From the NCBI GenBank assembly GCA_003216275.1, contig QCJC01000002.1, forward strand, positions 162,414 to 226,413: a stretch of 64,000 bases of DNA. Direction: 5' to 3'. Made by a program: the position numbers and the translations under genes. The notes under the pieces are model-generated. The model did not search any database and was not told where the DNA came from. It was given only the letters and a program-made list of their open reading frames with translations. Source of the stretch: Prochlorococcus sp. AG-402-P18 (GTDB lineage Bacteria > Cyanobacteriota > Cyanobacteriia > PCC-6307 > Cyanobiaceae). Shown one piece after another: positions 47,039-56,905 of this stretch. Each line of letters begins with the position of its first letter. Position 1 is the first letter of the stretch.

Positions 47039-49213
47039 TCAGCTAACACTATTAATTGCATCCATCGCAATAGAGGCAATTGCTTGATCACTCGCCTTAG
47101 GTAATTGAACATATTTTCCTCCAGAAGCATCAGCTAAATCTTTACCCATACCACTTGCAATAAACTTTCTTTCTGTATCAATTACCAGCAATTTAATCCC
47201 TAATGAACGATAGCGCGAAGCAACATCAAGAACTTCTTGTTTCAAATCAGGAGGTTCTTCCCCCTCAAGAACAGGTTGACCTAATGAAGTGCTTAATGGA
47301 ACGTTTCCTCTCCCATCTGTAATGGCTACCACCACCACCTGACCGAGGTCACCAGTCGCTAAAGCATTTGCACCTACTCTTGCCGCTTGAGTTAGCCCAT
47401 GTGCAAGCGGAGATCCTCCTCCACATGGCATTGCCTCAAGTCTTCTTTTGGCAGCAGTAATTGATCTTGTAGGCGGAAGCAAAACTTCTGCTTGATCTCC
47501 TCGGAAAGGAATGAGGGACACCTCATCTCTGTTTTCATAAGCTTCTGTCAACAAGCGAATAACAGCTCCTTTTGCGCTTTGCATTCTATTTAGAGCCATA
47601 GAACCACTTGCATCAACCAAGAAAATCACTAATGCGCCTGCCTTACGTTGTAGTAATTTTGCACGCAAGTCTCCTTCCTCAACAATAACTTTCCGATTAG
47701 GTTCTCTTTCCTTCCTAGCTTTTTGATAAGGAGCTGCAGCTCTCAATGTCGCATCTACTGCAATTCTTTTAACAGGACCTCTTGGAAGAATTGGTTTTAC
47801 GTATCGTCCTCTGTTATCACTTAAAACAGCAGATCGACTTCCGCTATTCCCACTCTTTGATTTATTAGATGAAAACAGCAATAAATCAGGATCAACAGCG
47901 CATGCTTCAGGATCCAGCATAAATTCTTCTGGAATTGGAGGAGAGGACTCTTGATCTTGATCTTCTTCTTGATCTTCTTCTTGATCTTCTTCTTGATCAT
48001 TATTTTCTTCAGACTCTTCTGGTGGTGGAGGAGGCGTCTGTTGATCTTCAGGAGGTGGCGGCTCCATCTCCTCTTCAGAAGGCATCTGCATAGCCCTTGG
48101 AGCAATTACAAGTCTTACTGCAGCCTTTAAATCATCAGCTTCTACTAAATCTCTCCCGCATAAAGCAGCATGAGCTTTAGCAACTCTTACTGCATACAAC
48201 TCTGACCTATGTCCCTCTACTCCTCCTCGAATGGCTTCTATCACTAAGTATTCAATTTGTTCTTCACTAATTTGAACATCTTTAAGCCATTGCCTTGCTA
48301 AAAGCAATTGTGTTGATAGAGACTCGGTATCCTCAGACCATTTCTTAGAAAAACTTTCACTGGATTGGCCATGAGCAATAGCAGACTGAGTTATTTCAAC
48401 TCTTTGTTCATTTGTAATTAGTTGATCTGCAGATAAGACAATTGCAAATCTATCCAAAAGATGATCTCTCAAAGCACCCTCTTCTGGGTTATAAGTAGCA
48501 ATCAAAAGAGGGCGACACGGATGACTTAGGCTCAAGCCTTCTCTTTCCACCCTATTTTCACCTGCTCCAACTGAAGCCAAAAGAAGGTTTACGATGCCAT
48601 CATCCAACAAATTCAATTCATCTATGTATAAAACACCCCTATGGGCTTCGGCTAATAATCCTGGTTGAAACACTGAAGTTCCACTTGACAATGAAGCCGT
48701 CACATCAACAGCACCAATAAGCCTATCTTCAGTTACGCCTAAAGGAACCTGAATAAAAGGTGCAGGAACAACTTTTTTTGGTATATTTTCTAAATCATTT
48801 TTATTTTCAAGACTTCCTATATTTTTTGTAACTAGTTTTTTAGTCAACTCATCCCATTCTCCTAAAAAATAAGGATCCAGGTTTCTGCCTGCTGGATAAA
48901 TTGATGATCCATCATTATTCTGATTATCAACTAATTTATCAAAGTCAATTATTTCAATTGGAGGAAGAAGGGCGTGCAAACCTCTGGCTAAAACAGATTT
49001 TCCGGTTCCACGTCCACCTGCAATTATCACACCACCCAAACCTGGATCAACTGCAGCAAGCATTAAAGCAAGCTTTAATGTTCCATGACCTGTAATTGCA
49101 GCAAGCGGAAAAGCTCGATTAGCTCTATCCATGCCAGCGACCTCTTTTACGGCCGAGTTCATATTGTTGTTATTTAAACCACTGGAGACCATAGGGTTGG
49201 ATAAATCAATCAA
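47039..49213 (-). CDS. chlD: magnesium chelatase subunit D
   Basis: ChlD, 724 residues, forms the ATP-driven motor with ChlI that inserts Mg into protoporphyrin IX, the first committed step of chlorophyll synthesis. An AAA+ domain with Walker A '[20 protein letters not shown]' and Walker B '[20 protein letters not shown]' is followed by a proline- and acid-rich linker containing tandem EEDQ-type repeats, then a VWA domain with MIDAS motif '[15 protein letters not shown]'. The start could also be at the internal ATGs 49192 or 49162. Divergent from folK with a gap of only 26 bases. Confidence 0.96.
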   Translation of the reverse strand: MIDLSNPMVSSGLNNNNMNSAVKEVAGMDRANRAFPLAAITGHGTLKLALMLAAVDPGLGGVIIAGGRGTGKSVLARGLHALLPPIEIIDFDKLVDNQNNDGSSIYPAGRNLDPYFLGEWDELTKKLVTKNIGSLENKNDLENIPKKVVPAPFIQVPLGVTEDRLIGAVDVTASLSSGTSVFQPGLLAEAHRGVLYIDELNLLDDGIVNLLLASVGAGENRVEREGLSLSHPCRPLLIATYNPEEGALRDHLLDRFAIVLSADQLITNEQRVEITQSAIAHGQSSESFSKKWSEDTESLSTQLLLARQWLKDVQISEEQIEYLVIEAIRGGVEGHRSELYAVRVAKAHAALCGRDLVEADDLKAAVRLVIAPRAMQMPSEEEMEPPPPEDQQTPPPPPEESEENNDQEEDQEEDQEEDQDQESSPPIPEEFMLDPEACAVDPDLLLFSSNKSKSGNSGSRSAVLSDNRGRYVKPILPRGPVKRIAVDATLRAAAPYQKARKEREPNRKVIVEEGDLRAKLLQRKAGALVIFLVDASGSMALNRMQSAKGAVIRLLTEAYENRDEVSLIPFRGDQAEVLLPPTRSITAAKRRLEAMPCGGGSPLAHGLTQAARVGANALATGDLGQVVVVAITDGRGNVPLSTSLGQPVLEGEEPPDLKQEVLDVASRYRSLGIKLLVIDTERKFIASGMGKDLADASGGKYVQLPKASDQAIASIAMDAINSVS
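47959..47994. repeat. three 12-bp tandem repeats in the chlD linker
   Basis: Three exact tandem copies of GATCTTCTTCTT (plus strand) encode EEDQ-type units within the acidic linker of ChlD between its AAA+ and VWA domains. Each copy is 12 bases, so length change keeps the frame. Confidence 0.9.
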
Positions 49214-49239
49214 ATTTTTGAAAGTCTTTTAATATTCTC

Positions 49240-49821
49240 ATGACTTATGCAAAACCAAAACCAGAATTGAAACTTGTCATCTCAATAGGAGCAAATATCC
49301 CTGGCATTCTCGGAGATCCCATAAGAACAATCACTGCTATAAGGCCGCAAATTGAAAAAAGCATAATTCAATGGAATGTTGCTTTAAATTGCCAAACAAT
49401 TCAAGCTCAAAATATTGACAAGTCTTTATCTTTTGAATGGGCGCCTTTATTTGAAACAGATCCTGTAGGTGGGCCAACCCATCAACCTAAATTTATTAAT
49501 ACAGTAGTTGTTGTAGCAGGTGAGGAATTTGCAACGGTCAAACCTAATGAAAAGGCAGCTATCTCTTTAATGAAAAAATTTTTAGAATTAGAAAAAATTG
49601 CCGGAAGAGAAAGGGGAAATACAGAAACAACCTGGGGGCCAAGATCTTTAGATATTGATTTCATCTCTTGGGGAGGACTGCAGGTAAATACAAAAACGCT
49701 AATTTTGCCTCATCCAAGATTAAGTGAGAGAAACTTTGTCTTAACTCCCCTTTCGGAAGTTTTGTCAAAGACTCAAGGGAAACCGAGACGCATAAAACCT
49801 CAAAACATTTGGCCTGAGTAA
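49240..49821 (+). CDS. folK: 6-hydroxymethyl-7,8-dihydropterin pyrophosphokinase
   Basis: HPPK, 193 residues, transfers pyrophosphate from ATP to hydroxymethyldihydropterin in folate synthesis. The family signature is 'KIAGRERGNTETTWGPRSLD' continuing 'IDFISWGG', with the Asp pair binding Mg-ATP, plus 'LILPHPRLSERNFVLTPLSE' near the C-terminus. The N-terminal 'LVISIGANIPGILGDP' is the usual beginning. It starts close to the divergent chlD gene. Confidence 0.95.
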   Translation: MTYAKPKPELKLVISIGANIPGILGDPIRTITAIRPQIEKSIIQWNVALNCQTIQAQNIDKSLSFEWAPLFETDPVGGPTHQPKFINTVVVVAGEEFATVKPNEKAAISLMKKFLELEKIAGRERGNTETTWGPRSLDIDFISWGGLQVNTKTLILPHPRLSERNFVLTPLSEVLSKTQGKPRRIKPQNIWPE

Positions 49822-49889
49822 AACCAATAACAAAATAATCAACCTTTTATAAAAAAATCAGTCATCCTATATGCGTAGGAAATAAATAA

Positions 49890-50450
49890 ATGACTATCCC
49901 AGGACCTGAACCTTCAGAAATTGTTGAGACAAAAGCTTGTCTTGATGCAAAAAAAATTCGTTTTGAAATTAATAAATTTCTCATGCCTAATTCAATGGAA
50001 GGTGAATTTGGAATTATTCGACATCCAGGAGCTGCCCTAGCTGTACCAATCACAAAATCTGGTGAAGTTATTATTCTTCGTCAATACAGATTTGCTTGTT
50101 CAAGAAGAATTCTTGAGTTTCCGGCTGGTACTTTAGAAGAAGGCGAAAGCCCACTTGAATCAATTAAAAGAGAAATTCAAGAGGAAAGTGGTTACTCTGC
50201 AGATAAATGGGACAATCTTGGAATGATGCTTCCTTGCCCAGGCTATTCAGACGAAACAATTCATCTGTTCCTTGCAAGAGATTTAAATAAACTTGAAAAA
50301 AAGCCTCAAGGTGATGCAGATGAGGATATTGAAGTATTAAAAATGTCCATAGGGAAGTTAAACGACATTATTGCTAGTGGTAAAGAATCCCTTGATGGGA
50401 AAAGCATTACTGCGTGGTTCAGAGCATGTCAAATATTGAATATAAGATGA
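49890..50450 (+). CDS. NUDIX hydrolase, ADP-ribose pyrophosphatase type
   Basis: A 186-residue NUDIX protein. The Nudix box is complete: 'GTLEEGESPLESIKREIQEE' followed by 'SGY'. The preceding 'ILRQYRFACSRRILEFPAGT' is typical of ADP-ribose pyrophosphatases, which cleave ADP-ribose to AMP and ribose-5-phosphate. The substrate is inferred only from family similarity. Its stop overlaps the photolyase ATG as ATGA, so the two are translationally coupled. Confidence 0.88.
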   Translation: MTIPGPEPSEIVETKACLDAKKIRFEINKFLMPNSMEGEFGIIRHPGAALAVPITKSGEVIILRQYRFACSRRILEFPAGTLEEGESPLESIKREIQEESGYSADKWDNLGMMLPCPGYSDETIHLFLARDLNKLEKKPQGDADEDIEVLKMSIGKLNDIIASGKESLDGKSITAWFRACQILNIR

Positions 50451-51928
50451 CAAACTTTAGAGCAATATTTTGGCATAGAAGAGATTTAAGGATGGAAGAC
50501 AATATTGGTCTATTCGAAGCATGCAAAAACTCAAAAAACCTCATTGGGGTTTATATTTTAGATCCCAATCTTTTAGATCTAAATAAAACAACATCGGAAG
50601 CAAAAAATTGGTTTTTGGGCGAAAGTCTATTAGAACTCCAAAAAAATTGGAAGATCAGAGGAAGTAGATTATTAATATTAAATGGAGATCCTATTCAATT
50701 GATATGCAAATTATCTGAATTAATTAAAGCTGAATGTGTTTACTGGAACGAGAATATAGAGCCTTATGAAATAAAGAGAGACAAAGAAATTAAAAATAAA
50801 CTTGCAAAAGAGAAAATTAATGTCTATAGCTTCTCAGATCAATTAATTGTTAATCCCAGTAATATAAAAACCAACAACAATGAGCCATATAAAGTATATG
50901 GCCCTTTTTATCGTAAATGGATTGATATTATCCATAAAACCAAATTATTAGACAATAGTTTAATAGAATCCTCATTAACACCTGCAAAAATAGCAGGTCT
51001 AGAAGATAGAGAAATATCATCAATTAAAAACTCTGATTTAAATTATTGCACTATTAAAAAGAGTAATCCAATTTATAATCTACTTTCTTCGAACAGATTC
51101 AAAAATACAAATCTCTGTCCTTGCAAACCAGGCGAATCAGAATCAAAGAATCAATTAAACTATTTCATACAATCTGGAGGAATTAATTCATATAATAAAG
51201 GAAGAGATATTCCATCATTAGAATCAACCTCTAATCTAAGTGCAGCATTAAGTTTAGGGACATTGAGTTGTAGAGCTGTATGGAATGGAGCTCAAATTTC
51301 AAAAAATATTGCAACTGATGAATATCAAAAAGATTCTATTAATATATGGATAAAGGAACTTGCCTGGAGAGAGTTCTATCAGAATGTTCTCTTTCATTTC
51401 CCAGAACTAGAGAAAGGTTCATATAGAAGAAAATGGTTTAATTTTCCTTGGCAAAATAGAGCTGATTGGTTTGAAGCTTGGAGTAGTGGATTTACAGGTA
51501 TTCCAATAATTGATGCTGCGATGAGACAACTTAAGAATTCCGGATGGATGCATAATAGATGCAGAATGATTGTTGCTTCTTTTTTAGTAAAAGACCTATT
51601 AATTGATTGGAGATGGGGAGAAAATTTCTTCATGAGAAGCTTAGTTGACGGTGACCTGGCATCAAATAATGGAGGTTGGCAATGGAGTGCTAGCAGTGGA
51701 ATGGATCCAAAACCTATGAGGATATTTAATCCTTTTAGACAAGCTTCTAAATTCGATGAAAATGGTAATTATATCCGCAAATGGATTCCAGAGTTATCAC
51801 ATATCTCAACACCTAATCTACTCTCAGGTGAAATCAATTCTTCGGAGAGAGGATGCTATCCGAAACCTATAATAAACCACAAGGATCAAACATTAATTTT
51901 CAAAGAATTATATTCAAAAATGAATTAA
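50447..51928 (+). CDS. phrB: DNA photolyase (CPD photolyase, class I)
   Basis: A flavoprotein of about 493 residues that uses blue light to split cyclobutane pyrimidine dimers. The N-terminal antenna domain begins 'FRAIFWHRRDLRMEDNIGLF'. The C-terminal FAD domain shows 'NKGRDIPSLESTSNLSAALS' and 'WIKELAWREFYQNVLFHFPE', then 'GWMHNRCRMIVASFLVKDLL' and 'DGDLASNNGGWQWSASSGMD'. The start is ATG 50447, overlapping the NUDIX stop; an upstream in-frame ATG at 50414 lies inside that gene. Photolyase is absent from some low-light Prochlorococcus, so its presence points to an LLI-type strain. Confidence 0.94.
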   Translation: MTNFRAIFWHRRDLRMEDNIGLFEACKNSKNLIGVYILDPNLLDLNKTTSEAKNWFLGESLLELQKNWKIRGSRLLILNGDPIQLICKLSELIKAECVYWNENIEPYEIKRDKEIKNKLAKEKINVYSFSDQLIVNPSNIKTNNNEPYKVYGPFYRKWIDIIHKTKLLDNSLIESSLTPAKIAGLEDREISSIKNSDLNYCTIKKSNPIYNLLSSNRFKNTNLCPCKPGESESKNQLNYFIQSGGINSYNKGRDIPSLESTSNLSAALSLGTLSCRAVWNGAQISKNIATDEYQKDSINIWIKELAWREFYQNVLFHFPELEKGSYRRKWFNFPWQNRADWFEAWSSGFTGIPIIDAAMRQLKNSGWMHNRCRMIVASFLVKDLLIDWRWGENFFMRSLVDGDLASNNGGWQWSASSGMDPKPMRIFNPFRQASKFDENGNYIRKWIPELSHISTPNLLSGEINSSERGCYPKPIINHKDQTLIFKELYSKMN

Positions 51929-51929
51929 C

Positions 51930-53120
51930 TTATTTTCTAAAAATTTCTTTTATTGTATTAATCACATATGATTGCTGAATAGATTCTAACTCAGGGAAAA
52001 TAGGTAGACTAATTACCTGATTACATACTGTTTCAGTTACAGGAAGAGATCCTTCTTTATATCCCAGTTCTTTATATGCAGGCTGAAGATGAATAGGTAT
52101 TGGATAATAAATTATTGTATTCACTCCAAGCCTTTCAAGTTCAGTTTTAAATAAATCTCTATTCTCATTATCTATATCTAACCCTGGCGTAAATTTTATA
52201 TTTTTTACAAATGAGTTGTCCATTATTCTTATCACGAACTGATTCCAGGAATGACCAAAATTATTAATTAAATTGTTTGATGGTAATCTGATGGCTTCTA
52301 TAACCGATAACTTATTTATATAATGATTTGCTATTTCTTTTCTTTGCTCGATCCATTTATTTAATCGAAGTAACTTAACATTCAAAATTGCAGCTTGTAA
52401 TGAATCCAATCTACTATTATATCCGATATTTGTATGAAGATATCTCTTGGGCATCCCATGAATAGCCAATTCCCTAATCGTTTTTGCCAGTTCACAATCA
52501 TCAGTAGTTATTGCTCCTCCATCTCCTGCTGCACCTAAGTTTTTAGTAGGGAAAAAACTAAAACAACCAATATCACCATAACTTCCAACAGGTTTACCTC
52601 CCCAATCAGCTCCAACGGCTTGCGCACAATCTTCAATAACCTTTAGTTTATGGTTTTTAGCAATCTCCATTACTTTATCCATGTCCAATGGATGACCAAA
52701 CAAATGCACTGGCAAAATAGCTTTTGTGCTTGGAGTAATTGCTTTTTCTATTAAAGACAGATCCATAAGGTAATTTTCTGGATCAATATCTACAAAAATT
52801 GGCCTAGCGCCAACACTAGTAATTGCCTCTGCAGTGGCAAAAAAACTAAATGATGATGTTATGACCTCATCATCCTCACCAATATCTAGAGCTCTTAAAG
52901 CAAGAATTAATGCATCTGTTCCACTATTACAGCTAACTGAATAAGTAGTTTGTATGACAGAGGCAAAAGCCTTTTCAAATGAATTCACTTCCTCCCCTCC
53001 AATATATTTTCCACTTCTAAAAACTCTAATTAAAGCTTCTTCAATCTCTACTCCGATTTCGGAAATTTGAGCATCAAGGCTAAAAGGAGGTATTTGCATA
53101 TTATTTAGATTAAGTTCCAA
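51930..53120 (-). CDS. DegT/DnrJ/EryC1/StrS-family sugar aminotransferase
   Basis: A PLP-dependent enzyme of 396 residues that transfers amino groups to nucleotide-linked keto-sugars for surface glycans. Evidence: 'VNSFEKAFASVIQTTYSVSC' and 'NSGTDALILALRALDIGEDD', the cofactor-binding 'VIEDCAQAVGADWGGKPVGS', and the PLP lysine in 'FSFFPTKNLGAAGDGGAITT'. The exact sugar is unknown. It lies apart from the epimerase genes at 22-25 kb but probably shares their pathway class. The stop is one base from the convergent photolyase stop. Confidence 0.92.
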   Translation of the reverse strand: MELNLNNMQIPPFSLDAQISEIGVEIEEALIRVFRSGKYIGGEEVNSFEKAFASVIQTTYSVSCNSGTDALILALRALDIGEDDEVITSSFSFFATAEAITSVGARPIFVDIDPENYLMDLSLIEKAITPSTKAILPVHLFGHPLDMDKVMEIAKNHKLKVIEDCAQAVGADWGGKPVGSYGDIGCFSFFPTKNLGAAGDGGAITTDDCELAKTIRELAIHGMPKRYLHTNIGYNSRLDSLQAAILNVKLLRLNKWIEQRKEIANHYINKLSVIEAIRLPSNNLINNFGHSWNQFVIRIMDNSFVKNIKFTPGLDIDNENRDLFKTELERLGVNTIIYYPIPIHLQPAYKELGYKEGSLPVTETVCNQVISLPIFPELESIQQSYVINTIKEIFRK

Positions 53121-53149
53121 TGATAAAAATTAAAAAGACAATCATTAAT

Positions 53150-53770
53150 TCATCCAAACCACTCGGGCTCCTTACCAGGATGCCATTTTATGTTGCAACC
53201 AATAGAAGGTTTTTGATCAGCTGAAATATCTTCTCCCTTTAGTAATGAGCAAAGAGCCAGACGAATATCATCGCCAGAAACTGGTATTTCATTCCCAGGT
53301 CGACTCCCATCCATTTGTCCCCTATATTTCAATATTGATCCTCCCTCTGGAGAAGGCCAAAAAATATAAAAATCTGGAGTACATGCAGCTTTAAGCGCTT
53401 TTGCTAATTTTTGATCAGAATCGAGTAAATAAGGAAACTTCCATCCGAATTTATTAGCTTGAGCAGACAAAAATTGTGGAGAGTCTTGCGGATGGGTAAT
53501 CAAACTATTGCTACAAACAGCTAAAAATTGAACATCATCACCAAAAGAATCGAACAAATTTGTGATTCCTCTCTCTATATGTTTAACAAAGGGACAATGC
53601 GCGCATATAACCATCAGAAACAAAGGCCTTTTTGTTAAGTCAAAATTTCTAATGCGTCTAATGCCATTCCAACAATCATTAGGATCAAGATTCACGCCTG
53701 AAACTACATCCAATTCAAAACAAGGTAATTCTGTCCCTAATGGAAGCATTGTTGAAGTTGTTCTAACCAT
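53150..53770 (-). CDS. thioredoxin-fold peroxiredoxin-like protein
   Basis: A 206-residue thioredoxin-fold protein of the AhpC/TSA-redoxin type. A CxxC motif appears in 'MVICAHCPFVKHIERGITNL', followed by 'VQFLAVCSNSLITHPQDSPQ' and the cis-Pro region 'KAACTPDFYIFWPSPEGG'. There is no signal peptide, so it is cytosolic. Homologues are annotated as thiol-disulfide isomerase or redoxin domain proteins; substrate unknown. It is separated from fabI by a divergent 121-base gap. Confidence 0.85.
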   Translation of the reverse strand: MVRTTSTMLPLGTELPCFELDVVSGVNLDPNDCWNGIRRIRNFDLTKRPLFLMVICAHCPFVKHIERGITNLFDSFGDDVQFLAVCSNSLITHPQDSPQFLSAQANKFGWKFPYLLDSDQKLAKALKAACTPDFYIFWPSPEGGSILKYRGQMDGSRPGNEIPVSGDDIRLALCSLLKGEDISADQKPSIGCNIKWHPGKEPEWFG

Positions 53771-53891
53771 GATTTTTATAGTTTTTTTTGGTTAATGGAT
53801 TAAAGAACTTTTAACTATATATTCATTTAACTATGAGTCTTAGCCCTAAATAAGGGACAATTAGTAATACTAACCAAAACAGTCCGAAAAG

Positions 53892-54674
53892 ATGCTTCTC
53901 GATCTTAGTGGTAAAAAAATTCTTGTTACAGGAATAGCAAACAACAGATCAATTGCCTGGGGAATTGCACAACAGCTAAAAGCGGCTGGAGCTGAATTAG
54001 GCATTACATACTTACCCGATGAGAAAGGTAGATTTGAAGCAAAAGTCAAAGAACTTACTGCTCCTTTAAATCCAAGCTTGTTTTTACCGCTTAATGTTCA
54101 AAACTCTTCTCAAATTGAAGAAGTCTTCGAAGCTATCAAAAACAAATGGGGACAACTAGATGGATTAGTTCACTGTTTAGCATTTGCAGGTAAAGAAGAA
54201 TTAGTAGGAAATTACAGTGCAACTTCTTCAGAGGGATTCTCAAGAGCCCTGGAAATTAGCGCTTACTCACTCGCCCCATTATGTAAATATGCAAAACCTC
54301 TTTTCAGTAAAGGTGCGGGCGTAGTCACCTTGACTTATTTAGGAGCAGAAAGAGCAATTCCTAATTACAACGTAATGGGAGTTGCTAAGGCAGCCTTGGA
54401 GGCATCAGTGAGATATCTTTCAGAGGAACTTGGTTCTGACAATCAGGTTCGAGTTAATGCAATCAGTGCTGGGCCAATAAGAACACTCGCAAGTTCAGCT
54501 ATTGGAGGAATTCTAGATATGATTCATAATGTTGAGGAGAAAGCTCCTCTCAGGAGAACCGTTACTCAAATCGAGGTAGGGAATACAGCTGCTTTCTTGC
54601 TTAGCGATCTTTCTAGTGGTATATCAGGTCAAACTGTTTATGTAGATGCTGGTTATTGCATAAACGGAATGTAA
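53892..54674 (+). CDS. fabI: enoyl-[acyl-carrier-protein] reductase (NADH)
   Basis: A short-chain dehydrogenase of 260 residues that catalyses the last reduction in each fatty acid elongation cycle. The FabI-specific cofactor motif 'ILVTGIANNRSIAWGIAQQL' replaces the usual TGxxxGxG. The catalytic Tyr and Lys are in 'ERAIPNYNVMGVAKAALEAS', with the further conserved 'VNAISAGPIRTLASSAIGG'. Followed by hisB after 30 bases on the same strand. Confidence 0.96.
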   Translation: MLLDLSGKKILVTGIANNRSIAWGIAQQLKAAGAELGITYLPDEKGRFEAKVKELTAPLNPSLFLPLNVQNSSQIEEVFEAIKNKWGQLDGLVHCLAFAGKEELVGNYSATSSEGFSRALEISAYSLAPLCKYAKPLFSKGAGVVTLTYLGAERAIPNYNVMGVAKAALEASVRYLSEELGSDNQVRVNAISAGPIRTLASSAIGGILDMIHNVEEKAPLRRTVTQIEVGNTAAFLLSDLSSGISGQTVYVDAGYCINGM

Positions 54675-54704
54675 TTACAAGCCAAATCAATTTGCCAATT
54701 AAAT

Positions 54705-55316
54705 ATGAAACAAACTAGAGAAGGGGAAATCAGAAGGATAACAAAGGAAACAGAAGTTTTTGTCCAAATTGATCTTGATGGTTCTGGTCAATGCAATGCA
54801 AAAACTGGAATTGGTTTTCTAGACCACATGATTCAACAATTATCTAGTCATGGATTATTTGATATTGAAGTTAGAGCAACTGGAGATACTCATATAGACG
54901 ATCATCACACTAATGAAGATGTTGGGATTGCAATAGGACAAGCTTTATCAAAGGCATTAGGAGATCGAGCAGGAATAAAACGGTTTGGTCATTTTCTAGC
55001 TCCTCTGGATGAAGCTCTTATTCAAGTTGTAGTTGATTGCTCCGGTCGACCACATTTAAGTTTTGATTTGGATATTCCCTCTCAAAAAGTGGGAACTTAC
55101 GATACCGAGTTGGTTAAAGAATTTTTTGGTGCTGTTACTAGTAATGCTGGCTTAACTCTCCACATAAGACAACTGGCTGGGAATAATACACACCACATAA
55201 TTGAGGCAACTTTCAAATCTTTTGCAAGAGCTCTTCGCATGGCTACTGAAATTGACCCTAGAAGATCAAGTCAAATTCCTAGTAGCAAAGGGGTTCTTGA
55301 ACAGGCTGGAAATTAA
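54705..55316 (+). CDS. hisB: imidazoleglycerol-phosphate dehydratase
   Basis: The sixth step of histidine biosynthesis, 203 residues, a stand-alone dehydratase without the phosphatase domain of E. coli HisB. Metal-binding motifs: '[20 protein letters not shown]' and '[20 protein letters not shown]' near the middle, then '[20 protein letters not shown]' near the C-terminus. It lies 30 bases after fabI with no functional link evident. Confidence 0.97.
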   Translation: MKQTREGEIRRITKETEVFVQIDLDGSGQCNAKTGIGFLDHMIQQLSSHGLFDIEVRATGDTHIDDHHTNEDVGIAIGQALSKALGDRAGIKRFGHFLAPLDEALIQVVVDCSGRPHLSFDLDIPSQKVGTYDTELVKEFFGAVTSNAGLTLHIRQLAGNNTHHIIEATFKSFARALRMATEIDPRRSSQIPSSKGVLEQAGN

Positions 55317-55404
55317 AGAATCCATAATTAATAAATCATTTTGCAGTTGAGCTCGCAAAAATCAAAAGTTTAAGCGAAAATCAAATTCCAATCCTAGAAA
55401 AATA

Positions 55405-56898
55405 GTGTCAGTTAGTTATTTAAAAAAAGAAACTTCATCAAAACAAACAACCTTCAAACAAGAAGATTGGGCAAGTGCATATTGCAATGTTGAAAAAGAA
55501 CTAGATCACACTGAACTAAAACTTGTAAAAGGATCTATTCCTAAAGAAATTTTTGGTACCTTTTACCGTAACGGTCCAGGAAGACTAGAGAGAGGCGGGA
55601 GATGGGTTCATCATCCATTTGATGGAGATGGCATGATTGCTGCCTTTAAATTTGAGAATGGAAAAATAAACCTTACTAATCGTTTTGTGCGTACAAAAGA
55701 ATGGAAAGAAGAAGAAAAATCCCAGAAATTTCTATATAGAGGTGTATTTGGTACTCAAAAAGAAGGCGGCCTATTCGCTAATGCTTTTGATGTAAGACTC
55801 AAAAATATAGCCAATACTCACGTCATTAAACTTGGGAATAATCTACTAGCTTTGTGGGAGGCATCTAGCCCCTATTCCCTTAACCCGAATACCCTTGAGA
55901 CCAATGGTTTATCCGATCTAGGAGGTGTTTTAAAAAAAGGTGAAGCATTTAGTGCTCATCCTCGATTTGACCCTGGCCATCACGAAGTACAAAGGATGGT
56001 TACTTTTGGTGTCTCAACAGGTCCTAAAAGTACTATTAGATTGATGGAATTTTCCACAGAAGGAGACAATATTGGTTCTCTTCTAAGCGATAGAAAAGAT
56101 TCTTTTAAGGGCTTTGCCTTCTTGCATGATTTTGCCATAACTCCAAACTGGGCAATCTTTCTGCAAAATGCGATAAGTTTTAACCCTCTCCCATTCCTGC
56201 TGGGACAAAAAGGAGCCGCTCAATGTTTAACTTCCAAGCCTCATGGGACTCCGAAATTCTTACTAATTCCAAGGGATTGTGGCAAATTTGCTGGTCAATC
56301 TCCAAAAACAGTTAATGCTCCTAAGGGGTTTGTTTTTCATCATCTAAATGCATGGGAAGAAAATGAAAATATCAATATTGAAAGTATTTTTTATGATGAT
56401 TTTCCTAGTATTAACCCAAAGGATAATTTCAGAGAAATCGATTTTGATCTTCTACCAGCAGGAATCCTGAAAAGGACTGAGATCAATCCAATAAATAATA
56501 CATTTAGCTGTTCAACAATAAGTAAGCAATGTTGTGAATTTGGAATGGTTAATCCTCATTTTGAAGGACTAAAGGCTCGCTTCAGTTGGATGGCAACTGC
56601 CGAAAAGCATGAAGGTAATGGACCACTACAAGCTATAAAAAAAATCGATTCTGTAAACAATGAAGAGATTCATTGGAGTGCAGCTCCAAGAGGTTTTGTC
56701 AGTGAGCCTATATTTATTCCTTCCCAAGATCCAAAAGCTGAAGAAGACAAGGGATGGGTTGTAGTCTTAGTTTGGAATAGTATTAGAAGTGGAACTGATT
56801 TAATAATCCTTGATTCAAAAGATTTAACTGAAAAAGCTATTCTAGAAGTTCCTATTTCAATCCCTCATGGATTACATGGAAGTTGGGTTGAGAGCTAA
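55405..56898 (+). CDS. carotenoid cleavage oxygenase (RPE65 family)
   Basis: A non-heme iron dioxygenase of 497 residues that cleaves carotenoids or apocarotenoids. The seven-bladed propeller carries iron-ligating histidines in 'SAHPRFDPGHHEVQRMVTFG', 'FAFLHDFAITPNW', 'GFVFHHLNAWEENEN' and 'PISIPHGLHGSWVES'. 'GTFYRNGPGRLERGGRWVHH' near the N-terminus is also conserved. The start is GTG at 55405. Substrates in marine cyanobacteria are uncertain; zeaxanthin, beta-carotene or apocarotenals are possible. It converges with rdgB. Confidence 0.92.
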   Translation: MSVSYLKKETSSKQTTFKQEDWASAYCNVEKELDHTELKLVKGSIPKEIFGTFYRNGPGRLERGGRWVHHPFDGDGMIAAFKFENGKINLTNRFVRTKEWKEEEKSQKFLYRGVFGTQKEGGLFANAFDVRLKNIANTHVIKLGNNLLALWEASSPYSLNPNTLETNGLSDLGGVLKKGEAFSAHPRFDPGHHEVQRMVTFGVSTGPKSTIRLMEFSTEGDNIGSLLSDRKDSFKGFAFLHDFAITPNWAIFLQNAISFNPLPFLLGQKGAAQCLTSKPHGTPKFLLIPRDCGKFAGQSPKTVNAPKGFVFHHLNAWEENENINIESIFYDDFPSINPKDNFREIDFDLLPAGILKRTEINPINNTFSCSTISKQCCEFGMVNPHFEGLKARFSWMATAEKHEGNGPLQAIKKIDSVNNEEIHWSAAPRGFVSEPIFIPSQDPKAEEDKGWVVVLVWNSIRSGTDLIILDSKDLTEKAILEVPISIPHGLHGSWVES

Positions 56899-56905
56899 AT
56901 TGAAA

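Noticed and set aside
47821..48105. Lysine-rich 94-codon frame inside chlD
   Set aside because: It is a frame-shifted reading of the acidic repeat linker; the composition is an artefact of the GATCTTCTTCTT repeats.
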